DNA of 64,000 nt, taken from Conus ventricosus. Taxonomy: Eukaryota; Mollusca; Gastropoda; Neogastropoda; Conidae. Positions 35,018 to 47,423 of the stretch are shown one piece after another. The stretch is from positions 52,885,843-52,949,842 of the forward strand of contig CM031614.1 in the NCBI GenBank assembly GCA_018398815.1. Reading direction: 5' to 3'. The position numbers and the translations under genes were made by a program. How positions within the stretch are numbered: the stretch's first letter is position 1; each line of letters begins with the position of its first letter. The notes beneath the pieces were generated by a model, which made no database searches, was not told where the DNA came from, and worked only from the letters and a program-made list of their open reading frames with translations.

Positions 35018-36885
35018 TGGTCAACACATCATAACCTATTTAGGTGTATTTCAAAACTCAGTAGATTATTACAAAACGATTGAAGTGCACATGATTTGAG
35101 AGCTTTTTTCATCATAACCTATTTGGGCTGTATTTTAAAACTCAGTAAACTATTACAAAACGATTGAAGTGCACATGATTTAAGAGCTTTTTTCATCATA
35201 ACCTATTTGGGCTGTATTTTAAAACTCAGTAAACTATTACAAAACGATTGAAGTGCACATGATTTGAGAGCTTTTTTCATCATAACCTATTTGGGCTGTA
35301 TTTTAAAACTCAGTAAACTATTACAAAACGATTGAAGTGCACATGATTTGAGAGCTTTTTTCATCATAACCTATTTGGGCTGTATTTTAAAACTCAGTAA
35401 ATTATTACAAAATGATTGAAGTGCACATGATTTAAGAGCTTTTTTCATCATAACCTATTTGGGCTGTATTTTAAAACTCAGTAAACTATTACAAAACGAT
35501 TGAAGAGCACATGATTTGAGAGCTTTTTTCATCATAACCTATTTGGGCTGTATTTTAAAACTCAGTAAATTATTAAACAACGATTGAAGTGCACATGATT
35601 TGAGAGCTTTTTTCATCATAACCTATTTGGGCTGTATTTTAAAACTCAGTAAATTATTACAAAATGATTGAAGTGCACAATGATTTAAGAGCTTTTTTCA
35701 TCATAACCTATTTGGGCTGTATTTTAAAACTCAGTAAACTATTACAAAACGATGAAGTGCACATGATTTGAGAGCTTTTTCATCATAGAGCTTTTTTCAT
35801 CATAACCTATTTGGGCTGTATTTAAAACTCAGTAAACTATTACAAAACGATTGAAGTGCACATGATTTGAGAGCTTTTTCATCATAACCTATTTGGGCTG
35901 TATTTTAAAACTCAGTAAATTATTACAAAATGATTGAAGTGCACATGATTTAAGAGCTTTTTTCATCATAACCTATTTGGGCTGTATTTTAAAACTCAGT
36001 AAACTATTACAAAACGATTGAAGTGCACATGATTTGAGAGCTTTTTTCATCATAACCTATTTGGGCTGTATTTTAAAACTCAGTAGATTATTACAAAACG
36101 ATTGAAGTGCACATAATTTGAGAGCTTTTTTCATCATAACCTATTTGGGCTGTATTTTAAAACTCAGTAGATTATTACAAAACGATTGAAGTGCACATGA
36201 TTTGAGAGCTTTTTTCATCATAACCTATTTGGGCTGTATTTTAAAACTCAGTAAATTATTACAAAACGATTGAAGTGCACATGATTTGAGAGCTTTTTTC
36301 ATCATAACCTATTTGGGCTGTAATATAAAACTCAGTAGATTATTACAAAACGATTGAAGTGCACATGATTTGAGAGCTTTTCTCATCATAACCTATTTGG
36401 GCTGTATTTTAAAACTCAGTAGATTATTACAAAACGATTGAAGTGCACATGATTTGAGAGCTTTTTTCATCATAAGCTATTTGGGCTGTATTTTAAAACT
36501 CAGTAGATTATTACAAAACGATTGAAGTGCACATGATTTGAGAGCTTTTTTCATCATAACCTATTTGGGCTGTATTTTAAAACTCAGTAGATTATTACAA
36601 AACGATTGAAGTGCACATGATTTGAGAGCTTTTTTCATCATAACCTATTTGGGCTGTATTTTAAAACTCAGTAGATTATTATAAAACGATTGAAGTGCAC
36701 ATGATTTGAGAGCTTTTTCGTCATAACCTATTGGGGTGTATTTTAAAACTCAGTAGATTATTACAAAATGATTGAAGTGCACATGATTTGAGAGCTTTTT
36801 CATCATAACCTATTTGGGCTGTATTTTAAAACTCAGTAGATTATTACAAAATGATTGAAGTACACATGATTTGAGAGCTTTTTTC
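35018..36885. repeat. 84-bp satellite, about 22 copies
   Basis: The unit contains CATCATAACCTATTTGGGC, TGTATTTTAAAACTCAGTA and ACAAAACGATTGAAGTGCAC, highly homogeneous with a period of 84. It lies in the intron between the 37874 and 34887 exons. It has no direct link to a splice site and no ORF. Confidence 0.95.
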
Positions 36886-37873
36886 TTTCACAATATCCGA
36901 ACAAATCTTTTATGTTACTGATATTTAAAGGTCGTAAATTTTAGCAATTGAAAAGAAAAGGTCACCGATTCTAAATAGCAAAAGGCATAGGCTATGTATG
37001 TTTATCTAAGAATGTTTGTATTGTCCAGCCGCAAATGCACTGAGTAAAATTATATACTTTTCCATAAAAATATGGTTCCCTTCATCATATAAACGTGTTA
37101 AATCTTACATCAACACCTATCACAAGTCCAAAATTTAAAAATCCTACTTCAACAAACATGTTCATATCTATAAACAAATATTTCTTTTTAAAATCAAGGG
37201 AGTGAAAAGGGGTAGTGGTAATTACAACACAGAACTTAATATACAGGTTACAATGTGTATGATGCAGGGGTGGGCAATATGATGGTTTCTGAGCTTATTT
37301 CTTTAAGAACATAATGAAGTATGACAGGTCACAGGGAAAACATTTATACCCGTTTGTCACTCTCATCAGTATCATCCACTCTCATCAGTATCATCCAAAT
37401 AAGTTCCAAACAACTGTGACACGCAACATCAACACACAACACCTGGACTACCTGACACATCTACACACTAATCAGAACAGCTCCTGATGCATGATACAAG
37501 AACGGCAGTTAAGTACACCACTGAGATGTCTGACACAGTAATAAGATTTGTAACGTGTGACAAGCCACAGACTCGATCACAGTGTCTGACATAATAATCT
37601 GACCTACAGGGTCAAGATACACAACACCTGACAATCAGACCAACAGTCACGACTAGTAGTTTTAAACAAACAAACAAAACAAAAACAAGAAGAAAGAAAC
37701 CTTCCATCAGTAAATGCTGTAGAACCATCCGGCACATATCAAAACACTTATGCAAACATAGCATTTCATAAAGATAGCAAACAAATCATGATCTCTGACT
37801 CTGATCCAGTGTGGAAAAAAAAAAAAAAGCAAAGAAAAGAAAAGAACAAGCAAATTCAACCCCCTGCACTCAC

Positions 37874-37997
37874 TGTTTGCGGTATTCCCTCTCATGGGTC
37901 GTTTCTTGCCCAGCGACTCGCGGTAGAAGTCCCTGGCCTTCTCCAGAGCAGCCTGATTCCTGCGCAGCTGGATCAGCAGCAGCACCAGCTCATCATG
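37874..37997 (-). CDS. PLEKHA5/6/7-like: Exon: conserved helix HDELVLLLIQLRRNQ
   Basis: A 124-nt exon with acceptor gtttag and donor AACA|gtgagt. It reads HDELVLLLIQLRRNQAALEK then ARDFYRESLGKKRP. This is the most strongly family-typical helix in the window and begins the coiled-coil part of the protein. The acceptor plus the first 11 exon bases are the first unit of a ten-copy 67-bp tandem array running upstream into the intron. Confidence 0.93.
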
Positions 37998-38656
37998 CTA
38001 AACACAGACATGGCGCACAGCGGTCAACATCAATGGCATCATCACCAGGAGACAGCTCATCATGCTGAACACAGACATGGCGCACAGCGGTCAACATCAA
38101 TGGCATCATCACCAGGAGACAGCTCATCATGCTGAACACAGACATGGCGCACAGCGGTCAACATCAATGGCATCATCACCAGGAGACAGCTCATCATGCT
38201 GAACACAGACATGGCGCACAGCGGTCAACATCAATGGCATCATCACCAGGAGACAGCTCATCATGCTGAACACAGACATGGCGCACAGCGGTCAACATCA
38301 ATGGCATCATCACCAGGAGACAGCTCATCATGCTGAACACAGACATGGCGCACAGCGGTCAACATCAATGGCATCATCACCAGGAGACAGCTCATCATGC
38401 TGAACACAGACATGGCGCACAGCGGTCAACATCAATGGCATCATCACCAGGAGACAGTTCATCATGCTGAACACAGACATGGCGCACAGCGGTCAACATC
38501 AATGGCATCATCACCAGGAGACAGCTCATCATGCTGAACACAGACATGGCGCACAGCGGTCAACATCAATGGCATCATCACCAGGAGACAGCTCATCATG
38601 CTGAACACAGACATGGCGCACAGCGGTCAACATCAATGGCATCATCACCAGGACAC
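37987..38656. repeat. 67-bp array of ten units containing a 3' splice site
   Basis: Units start at 37987, 38054, 38121, 38188, 38255, 38322, 38389, 38456, 38523 and 38590 and are nearly identical. The first overlaps the start of the exon at 37997. In transcript sense each has gtgttcag|CATGATGAGCT; the genuine site reads gtgtttag|CATGATGAGCT. Confidence 0.95.
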
Positions 38657-39157
38657 AGCACCGCACCTTATCATGATCTGGTGCTGACTGACGGCTGGGG
38701 GCTCTTGGGGTTCAGGAACCCAACCCCTCGCTCCTATTTTGTTTTGTAACCTGAACAAACCTTGATAAGCACGTTTCAAACAAAATGTTAAAGTGCAGAT
38801 AGATATACACAGAAACAAAATCAGAGAGAATATGAAAGAGAAAGACATACAGACAGACATACACACATACAGAGTGAGCATACATTCATTAAAAAAAAAA
38901 TCCTTCTATTCAGTATGCACATTCACACACACACACACACACACAACACATCACACACACACACACACCCACCCACACTCTCTCTCTCTCTCTCTCTCTC
39001 TCCTCTCTTCACTTTGTCCAATCAGGAAAATGAAACATGACAGAACAACACAAAAAGAAAATATAAAATGAAACCACAAACAATCAAACAATCAACCTAG
39101 CCACCCATTTATGAATCAGCCCAATTAGCTATCATCCGTAAGAAAATATGAACATAC

Positions 39158-39241
39158 CGTTTTTCCAATCAGATCCCCAGCAGATATACTCATGCGCAGC
39201 CGTGTTCCATTCAAAGGATACTTCTTCTTCAGTCTGGTTTC
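39158..39241 (-). CDS. PLEKHA5/6/7-like: Exon: family core ending DLIGKT
   Basis: Twenty-eight codons between acceptor gctcag and donor ACG|gtatgt, phase 0 at both ends. The reading is ETRLKKKYPLNGTRLRMSI then SAGDLIGKT. The DLIGKT stretch continues into HDELVLLLIQLRR of the next exon, a run I recognise as the start of the conserved helical block in PLEKHA5/6/7. Confidence 0.9.
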
Positions 39242-39895
39242 CTGAGCAACACAAACACACATTAGGGTGACCCAAATGATGATGCAATATCACACAATAC
39301 ATTTAAACTGGAACTTAGGTTTCACCAAGGAGTTCAGTTGTTGCAGATTAGGACTTTCAGAGGATGAATCCCATTTCTCAGTCTGTCCGGTGACAATCTC
39401 ATTTACAGCCAAATTACATAGCTCGATTCACTGCACAACATTATGTTTCTTTACCATTCTAGGAGTTTGTGTCATGTAGCAGGAACATCAGCAGGTCAGT
39501 GTCGGTTTCATTAGGAACAAGTACTTTCACTGATAAGCTAAAAGGCAACGCTCAAGTGTCCCATCCCCACGACCACACCCAACCCTTGTTTAAGTTCCCT
39601 TGCAAATAGACAAAAGAGAAAGGGACATCACTCTTGCAGATTTCACAGCAACATTGCCCATTTATTTGTTCTCCTTTTTTTTTTAAATTCCTCTGCTAGA
39701 GCTCCGTGGTTCACCATTTATTTCAATGATCATTGGGCAAAGGCCCTGTTTCATTACTCATAACACTTGTGCCATTTTTCCCATTCTGGTTTTGAAAATC
39801 AAAAACTAGAAATCATACTTACAATTGAATAACATAGCTTAAAGAATGAACACACATACACACAGGTGCAAACACATAGATATGATCACAAACAC

Positions 39896-39949
<54 letters not shown>

Positions 39950-40028
39950 CACATGGATGAGCTCTCTCTCTTTCTCTTCTCTCTCATTCACTCATTCTCT
40001 GCCCTCTCTGCTTCTCTGTGCGACTGAC

Positions 40029-40102
40029 CAGGACTTCGTTGTCTGGCATGTCAGGCTCTTCCCGCACGGTCTGTATGGGTCGTCGGTTCATCCCCTCACG
40101 CG
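40029..40102 (-). CDS. PLEKHA5/6/7-like: Exon: short linker before family core
   Basis: A 74-nt exon between acceptor ttgccag and donor CTG|gtcagt. It reads REGMNRRPIQTVREEPDMP then DNEVL. Two other frames are closed by TGA at once, so the frame is secure. Two leading bases complete a codon with the last base of the 46037 exon, and the end is phase 0 as the next exon requires. It lies directly before the DLIGKT core. Confidence 0.82.
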
Positions 40103-40349
40103 CTGGCAACACACCAACAGCACACCATCACCATCCGCATCCTCCCCCATCAACACACGACAGAATCCAGACACTGGCCTGCTGTCATCATTACTATTTT
40201 TCCCCACCATGCATGGCAGAGTGTTCTCCCTTCAGTTGAGCACTTTCCACATATCAAAGACGGCTTCACATTCAAAGGAATGACAATGGCAAACAAAGAT
40301 GAACAGAGCGACAAACAAATAAATTCAACATGGAGAACTAACTTCCACT

Positions 40350-40515
40350 TCCATTCAACGCCCATCCTGTGCCAAATTCAAGAAGATAAGTGATTGCTTG
40401 TTCTTCGTTTCGTTGTCCTGAATGTTGTTTATCTTGCCTGAAGAAGATCTAAGAGGTCGACACGCGTCATGTTTTGTCTTGTGATTTTGTTTGTCCACGA
40501 TTTCCTTTTAAAATT
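40350..40515. mobile_element. Half copy of the fold-back element
   Basis: Contains the spacer (AAGATAAGTGATTGCTTG) and the right arm (CCTGAAGAAGATC, GTCGACACGCGTCATG, TTTTGTCTTGTGATTTTG) of the element at 17745-18085, but no left arm. It shows that this is a dispersed family with the arm as a unit. Confidence 0.7.
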
Positions 40516-41004
40516 TAATTCCACTCGAAGATGTGCCATACTATGTGGAACTGCTGGCAGCCACATACTTTTCAGGGCCCATAACCCTTGTACAGTCCCA
40601 GGAAACAACCCAGTACCGTGCCCAGGCCCACAACGAGCCACACTCTACCTGATCAGCTAAACCAAAAATGCAGGAGTGTGGGGAAAGTGGGAGAGAGGTT
40701 GTCTTCAGATCTGACGTTGGAATGGGTCCTGAGAGGATCCCAAATGCAGCTTCTTAGGGAGCATGTTCTACTCTACAACAGACCTGTCTGGCTTCCTCAT
40801 TTCTATGGACTGTTTTTTTCAGCCATCTGCTAAATCAATGGGTTCCTCTGCTGGTTTTGGCAAATTGATAGATTTCCAGTTGCTTACATGATTGGCTGAC
40901 CGTGATTATTAAAAATTTGGTTGAATGATTAACTTAAAAAGAAGAAATAGAGAATGGGGGGGGGGGGGGGGGGAGAGGCAGCTTCTTTTCAGGGAAGGAG
41001 AGGG

Positions 41005-41100
41005 CTGTTTGAGGTGAGGGCTGTTGAGGTGAGGGCTGTTGAGGTGAGGGTTGTTGAGGTGAGGTGCTGTTGAGGTGAGGGTGTTGAGGTGAGGGTTGTG
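41005..41100. repeat. 15-bp GT/GA minisatellite
   Basis: About six copies of GGTGAGGGCTGTTGA. A poly-G run (40958-40973) is close by. Each unit has a GGTGAG hexamer. Confidence 0.8.
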
Positions 41101-42055
41101 GGAGAGGGAGAGGAGTGATGGGGGAAGGAAGAGGAATAAATTCAAATGTTTGTGTTTGCTGAAAGTGGACTCAGTGAGGACATTACATCAGGTGACGTTA
41201 TTTTTCTTACAAATTACCGCAAAACAAATACTGGAAACATTAAACTAACACTGCTACACTCCACAAAATCAACAGCAGGCAACAACAACAACAACAATCA
41301 CAATAACAAAAACATTTATCATGTCAACTTGTAGATTATCATTCAAAACTCCATGTTTCATAAACTAAAGATCTTGTGCCAGCAGAAAGCAAACAGCTGC
41401 AGTGCTGATTAATGTATCCTTTATGGCATGAGCTGAACATGGACAAAGTGAATGAACATCAAAAGACTTTCTTCTCATTGAGAATCTAGTATCGATATGC
41501 TGCATGAGCCTCAATCCATGTAATTTGCCACAGTATGAAATGAAACAAAACACAGAGGACACCATATTCCATGGAATAAAACTGAAAGATGGCCACTGAC
41601 TATCACCCCAAATGTGACTGGTTAGAAAAGTCTTGGAACCAAGGGAAAATAACCATCACTTCACAGAGACATTGGATTCAAAAGTCCTCTGATCCTCCAA
41701 CAAGCTCTTGAACCAGATGACCACGACCAAAGCAACCAGCAAGCACAGGACCAGCCTCACTCACAACCATCCCATTGGATCTTGTAGATCTGAAGGTAAG
41801 ATTTTCAAGCTTGTGGAAGATGTCCAGCAAGATTCTGAAGCCAACATACATTCTTCCATTTTGATGCAGAACACCACAGTCTTAATCACAAAGGGACAAA
41901 GGCTTTTCAGCAAAGATTCCCTTTTTCAAGCAAACATTTTGTAAAAAAAAAAAAAAGACAAAATGATTGAGTACCCAAGTCTCATAGAATTTTTTTTTTA
42001 AAACTTGTCACCATTGAAATCAGCTGGACTCGTTTCACAAATTTTCATTCCCTGA

Positions 42056-42057
<2 letters not shown>

Positions 42058-42087
<30 letters not shown>
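42058..42087. repeat. Poly(C) tract
   Basis: About thirty consecutive C. Other G/C homopolymers of ten or more are near 991, 3235, 14930, 32890, 40958, 47492 and 54797. Lengths are probably unreliable in a draft consensus. Confidence 0.9.
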
Positions 42088-42551
42088 ATTGCTTTCATCT
42101 GTGATTATTCTATCAATAACTATAACAATTTTATCTAAATTCTGAACGCAACATGTTTTGTTCATCAGTTACCCTGGGCCACACACAAAACAATGGTCAT
42201 TTGCAGACCTAGCGTAATCTGCTATGCAGACAAGACTGTGTTTAATGCACAGAAGATGAGATCTAAAAATCAAATCAAAAGAGAAAAAAAAAAATTGTGC
42301 TGGTACTTGTCAGCTACAGTGCTGACTAGAATCAGTCATGAATCCATGTTAGGAGGTGAGGGAAGGGACGAAGAGGAGGGAGGTTTCTTCCCATGACACA
42401 ATTAGGCCACGCCCTGTGTGATGACAACCAAGCACTCCAGCCAACAGGATGAGTGTGCATTATAAACTCCATGTGACAGCTACACCACCCGGCATGCTAA
42501 ACTTATGACTGGCTGGGCCGGTGAAGTGGAAAATGCTCTTTTTTCAAGTGT

Positions 42552-42688
<137 letters not shown>

Positions 42689-43019
42689 CAAGCTTGGCGG
42701 GAGTGCATACATGTGTGCCAGTGTGTATAAGAAAAAATAATGAGTTAGTATACCTATGCGTGTCTGAATGTACGTGAGTGCATGCACCTATTACTGACTG
42801 TATGTAAGCATGAATGCAAGACAGAGAGGTTGCGGGAAGGAGGAAGACAGGAGAAGAAGAGAGTAAGGCAGACAGGAGGGGAAACGGGCAGCAAGAAGGT
42901 CACAGGGGGAAAAAGCGCTTCTTCATGTTAACAGCAGTTCAACGCATTTTTTTCCTCTTAAGTAATATGTTCCCATACTCAATTTCAAGTAATGTCTGTT
43001 GTAATGGTGAGTTGATTTT

Positions 43020-43095
43020 AACGTGGTGACAGCCCTGATGTGGCCCTTTGCGGTCGGCTGGGCTATAAGCAACATTATCTTGTCTTGTCTTGTCT
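43020..43095. mobile_element. SINE 3' fragment with (TCTTG)n tail
   Basis: GTGGTGACAGCCCTGATG, TGGCCCTTTGCGGTCGGCTG and TATAAGCAACATTATC are followed by repeated TCTTG. The same segment occurs at 19390-19455. Pentamer tails are common at SINE ends. Confidence 0.6.
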
Positions 43096-43099
43096 GTTG

Positions 43100-43732
43100 T
43101 AATTCATAAGCATCAGCATGTACTCCACCCTAAACAAGATTCACGATTAATCTCAAGCTTCTGAATGTGGTTTAAACTGAACAATCGTTCTGTACCAAAC
43201 ATTGAGCTGTAGAAATACACCATTATCAGGGCAAGGTATGGGGGCAGAGGGAGTATATCAGGTACTGAGTGACTGTTATGGTGGCAAGATGCTGGCAGAC
43301 TGAATATAGTAGAGAGGGATGAGCAGAGGACAATAACCTGTCACAGCAATGGTATGTGCACCTTGATGACAGTAGTCCTGGCCTGGTCCAGGCAAGCTGG
43401 TGCAAAGAAAATCCCTCCTGCCACGTCCACTCCCACCGCTGACTGGATACTTAGTAATGATGACAAACCACACTCTTGATAACTGATAGTTCATTTTGGA
43501 CACAGAACCTGGGGGTGAGACTGAACGAGTCTGGATGGCACTGGGAGTCAGAATGAGCGGGGTGGTGGACGTACATACAGTCAACAGTGACATGGTGGGC
43601 AAAACAGCGACAAGGACACCCAGACCAAAATCCTTTGACATGCACACATGTGACAATATGGATGTATGTAAGTATACACATAACGTGCGTGCACACAAGC
43701 ACATGCACACACAGACACAGACATGCACAAAC

Positions 43733-43764
<32 letters not shown>

Positions 43765-46030
43765 CCCACCCCCTCCCCACATGCACAGTGAGTTGGGGTA
43801 GGGGGGCAAAGCAAAACAAAACAATATAAAAAGGCATATCTCAAACACTTAAACAACTAGGCTTTCTCAGGATATGAACATGCCTTCCTTCTCTGAACAG
43901 AGACTTCGCCAAAGGAAGTGGCAAGTGCCAGAGAATGAATGAGGGGTATGGAGAGGGATGAGAATGTAGGGGGAGGAGTCACATTCTGCAAAATATGTAT
44001 GCTGGTCAGCCCTGTTACTAATAACAACAAATTGTCAGCCTTGAAAAATGCAAGAGTTTGAAATTATACATAAAGAAAAAAGCTTATGTCAAATCTCCAA
44101 GCCATTATCTACGAATTTGTTTTTACACAATTTTTTTCCCCACCTAAACAATGTCTGAGGACTTTTTTCCTAATGATTTCTAGAAAATGTTCTGGCTACA
44201 TTGATATTTCATGGGGAAATCATTGTGTGTATGGTAGGCATGACAGCAGCAACAACACACACAAAAAATGAAATTCTCTCCCTCTCTGTGTCTCTCTGTC
44301 CCTCTCTCTCTCTCTCACACACACACAAAGTGACACATGCATACACATAACGCACACGTGCATGCACATGCACACACACGCACACATGCACAGCACACCA
44401 CACACACACGCATCCATTCATGTGTGCATTCATGGACACTTGTACAAAGACACATTCAGGCACCCACGCGAGCACCCACGCACGCACACAGTCCAAGCCA
44501 TACAGAAAGTTTGAATTTAAAGTCATAGAAAAATAGCAGAAGAAAAACAAATTAATGGTGTGAACAGAAAAATAATGATTATCTATCATTATGGTGAGAA
44601 AAGAAAAAGCCATTATCTACGCAAATTCAACTGTATGATTACAAATATCACACATACAAAATAAATGATTAAATGAAAATTGCAAAGATACCATATACCA
44701 CGGTTACAAGTAATTAAAACCTACAGGTAAAAAAAAAGAAAAGAAGAAAGGCAAGTACATCAAAGAAAATAAAAAATGGAACACGCAAATATTAACACCA
44801 AAAATAAATAAGTTAACTTTCGTTCATAACTGTTGTGCAGTCTAATGGAATGGAAGCAATTTAAAACTGACAATAACAAAAATTACTGGATTTATAACAG
44901 TATGCTGAAATTTTTTATAAACATAAAAAAACCATTCATTTTTTGGATGTGCATGAAATGGATCCCCTTTGTAATCAAGTGTAATATTTAGTATTACTAA
45001 GCATTTATCGATAGTTAACTGAGATCATACACATGAATTCACTGATAATTTGTTGGGTTTTTTTTTGTCATTCTCATGTCTGTGTACGTATGTATGTGCG
45101 TATATGCAAGTGTGTGCGCATTGCTCTTTTACATGATAATTTTGTAATTATCACTTTTGTTCGTTATTTACATTGTTCTTGTAATTAATGTAAATGTAAT
45201 GGAAAACACAATAATTTTAAACAATTACTTCTGGAATTTAGTATAAGCCCTGATCAGTTCATATAACTATATACATATAAGGGTATATGATTTACATACA
45301 TATACTTTGGCTCATGCATATAATTATGTAGTGCATGCATGACATGGCTATGTAGACATGTTTCACGATCACCTTTTGCAAGGAATCCACAAGACAGTTC
45401 TGATACTGCTCGATTGTGGAGTCTCTTCAACAGATAAAATGCTCAGAATTAAGCTTTTCTTTCTTTTTCTTTTTTTTATGTAAACAAATGTAACATAACT
45501 TTATTTTCAAATGGAGCAACTGAAAAAAGGTAACCGCTTTAGGTTGCTCATCACACAAAAATCTGATGGTGCCTTTTTGTTGCTGTATTCTTTGTTAAAA
45601 AGCTTTCTTTCCTGAAAAACAAACAAAAACAAATAAAAAACAAAACAAAAAAAAACCCATCTCAACTCAAGTTTTTAATGTGTTACAGAGTTGATGCTAC
45701 AAACCAAAAATTAAAAAAATACAAAGATGCGAAACGAAACGAAAACCAACTGAAGGCATTACAGAGTTAAAGTGACAGTCTACGCAACAGCCGATACAGG
45801 GGTCACACCCGGAGGTCACAGTTCTCCCCCCTCCCGGCACACAGCCGGGGAGCAGGGAGTGTCAGGACAGCAGAGCGGAGGAGGGTTACACAGAGATCCA
45901 GAGATCCACAGGCCCACAGTGCTTACACGCAGGACAGACATCGGCCAGTCACAGGTGCCCAGAGCAGCAGGAGGAGGAAGTGGAGGAGGAGAGGGAGAAG
46001 CCTGGTCCACTACAGAGAGTCCACCAGACG
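43100..46030. other. Intron sequence, mostly AT-rich
   Basis: Part of the intron between the 46037 and 40102 exons. It contains CA/TG tracts near 43.7 and 44.3 kb and A-rich DNA from 44.5 to 45.8 kb. The phases of the flanking exons already match, so no further exon is required. Confidence 0.5.
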
Positions 46031-46036
46031 GCTAAC

Positions 46037-47423
46037 CTTTCAGGGTGGCATAGATGCCTTCGTCCAAGTCTTCTCTCAGCGCTTTGTCCAGCCGACTGCG
46101 GGGAGTCAGGCTGTCATCGTTGTCGCTGTCCTTGCCGGCGGGGAGTTGGGGGTGGGAGGACAGGGGGGTGGCTTCTTCCGGCACGAAGAAGGGGTGGGAG
46201 CTGAGGCTGCTGGGGGTGGGGACGTCCAGCTCTCTGGAGGTCAGGTCACAGCGGGGCCACGACTGCAGCAACGGCTCGCTCTGACCTCCGAAGCCCGGGT
46301 TCACAGCCTCTTTCCCAGAGCCACTGAAACCTGTGCTGCTGGGATGGGAAAGCACGGGGCCCTCTGATCTGACCAATGAGGTGAACTCTCTCACCTCCTC
46401 CTCTGTGTCCACGGGCCATTCTCTCCCCTTCTCCCTCAGCCTGGGAGTGAAGCCCAGGTCCGACACGCTCCTTTGCTGGCGACTCTTCCCCGCCTGTTCT
46501 ATCGTAGATTGGTTTTCTGGTGTTGGGGGCTGAGGTAGTGGGCTTTGTACCATTCCCAGTCACCGTTCATCGCCTTCATACCTCCATCCGCCTCCTGCCC
46601 CATCCTGTCCGCTTTCTCGGCGGCTGGCCGCGCAGTCTTCCCAGCATCCTCTCCTCTCTGAGCCGACTTGAACTTGTAGGACCGGGGCAGGGAGTGGAAC
46701 TGGGAGTCCCCCCGGCTGCTGGCCGACACGGAGGACGGGGGTCTGAAGGCCGACCCTCGCTGGTAGAGTTGCTCCAGGTCCTGGTCGATGTGGTGGTAGG
46801 AGCCACACGGGGACAACGTCGTGGCCTGCGAGGCGTTCAGGTCGTCCTTCTCCCTTTCTGTGGGACCTTCACCTGTCCGGCTGCTGACTGTCACGGCCTG
46901 TGGTTTCAGTCTCGTGTCTCTGGGCAGTGAGCCGTAGCCGGAATGATCCAAGGTGCTATGCGACTTCAGTCTGTTGTCTCCAGGTAATGAGCCATAACCA
47001 AACTGGTTCACGGTGCTGTTCGGCTTCAATTCATGTCTCTGGGCAGTGAACCATAGCCAGACCGATCCATCGCTGCCTGCGGCTTCCATCTACTGTCTCT
47101 GGGTGATGAACCATGACCAGACTGATTCACGGTGCTGTTCATGTCTCTGGGCAGTGAACCATAGCCAGACTGATCCATCGCTCCCTGCGGCTTCCATCTA
47201 CTGTCTCTAGGTAATGAACCATGACCAGACTGATCTACAGCGCCATGCACCTTCAGTCTGTTATTTCTGGGCAATGAGCCATAGCCAAATTGATATCCAG
47301 TTTTGTCAGGTTGGACGTACATGCCAGAGGACAACTGACTGTTCAAAGAGTACTCAAAGAAATTGACGTCAGCGCCAGCAGCCGTCCGCATGTGTGATGA
47401 TGGATGTGCCTGCCCTGTTTTGC
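46037..47423 (-). CDS. PLEKHA5/6/7-like: Large exon: GYGSLPRD repeats and disordered region
   Basis: About 1.39 kb between acceptor gtacag and donor AAAG|gttagc. The N-terminal third has about seven copies of a roughly 20-residue unit centred on SGYGSLPRD. It is followed by HHIDQDLEQLYQRGS, HSLPRSYKFKSAQRG and a C-terminal EGIYATLKG. A frame break lies near 47035 and another near 46530. If the donor were ignored the frame would reach TAG at once, but phase 1 at the donor fits the next exon at 40102 exactly, so I treat it as internal. RQQRSVSDLGF looks like a basophilic kinase or 14-3-3 site. Function beyond scaffold or linker is not evident. Confidence 0.8.
46920..47300 (-). repeat. Coding 60-bp repeat (GYGSLPRD)
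   Basis: Seven units, about 60 nt apart (one gap of 48), starting near 46925, 46985, 47045, 47105, 47153, 47213 and 47273. They encode variants of SGYGSLPRDxRLKPQ separated by VDQ or VNQ. The period is a multiple of three. Confidence 0.9.

Noticed and set aside
35018..36885. A CRISPR-like array
   Set aside because: Units are contiguous 84-bp repeats without unique spacers, in a eukaryotic intron.
43495..43560. Minus-strand TPSAIQTRSVSPPG as a possible extra exon
   Set aside because: The only splice-bounded version is 32 nt, not a multiple of three, while the flanking exons at 46037 and 40102 already join in phase.
46032..46037. TAG after ATLKG as the true end of the protein
   Set aside because: The donor AAAG|gttagc is phase 1 and fits the next exon exactly, and the family core lies downstream. 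A short isoform with retained intron cannot be excluded.
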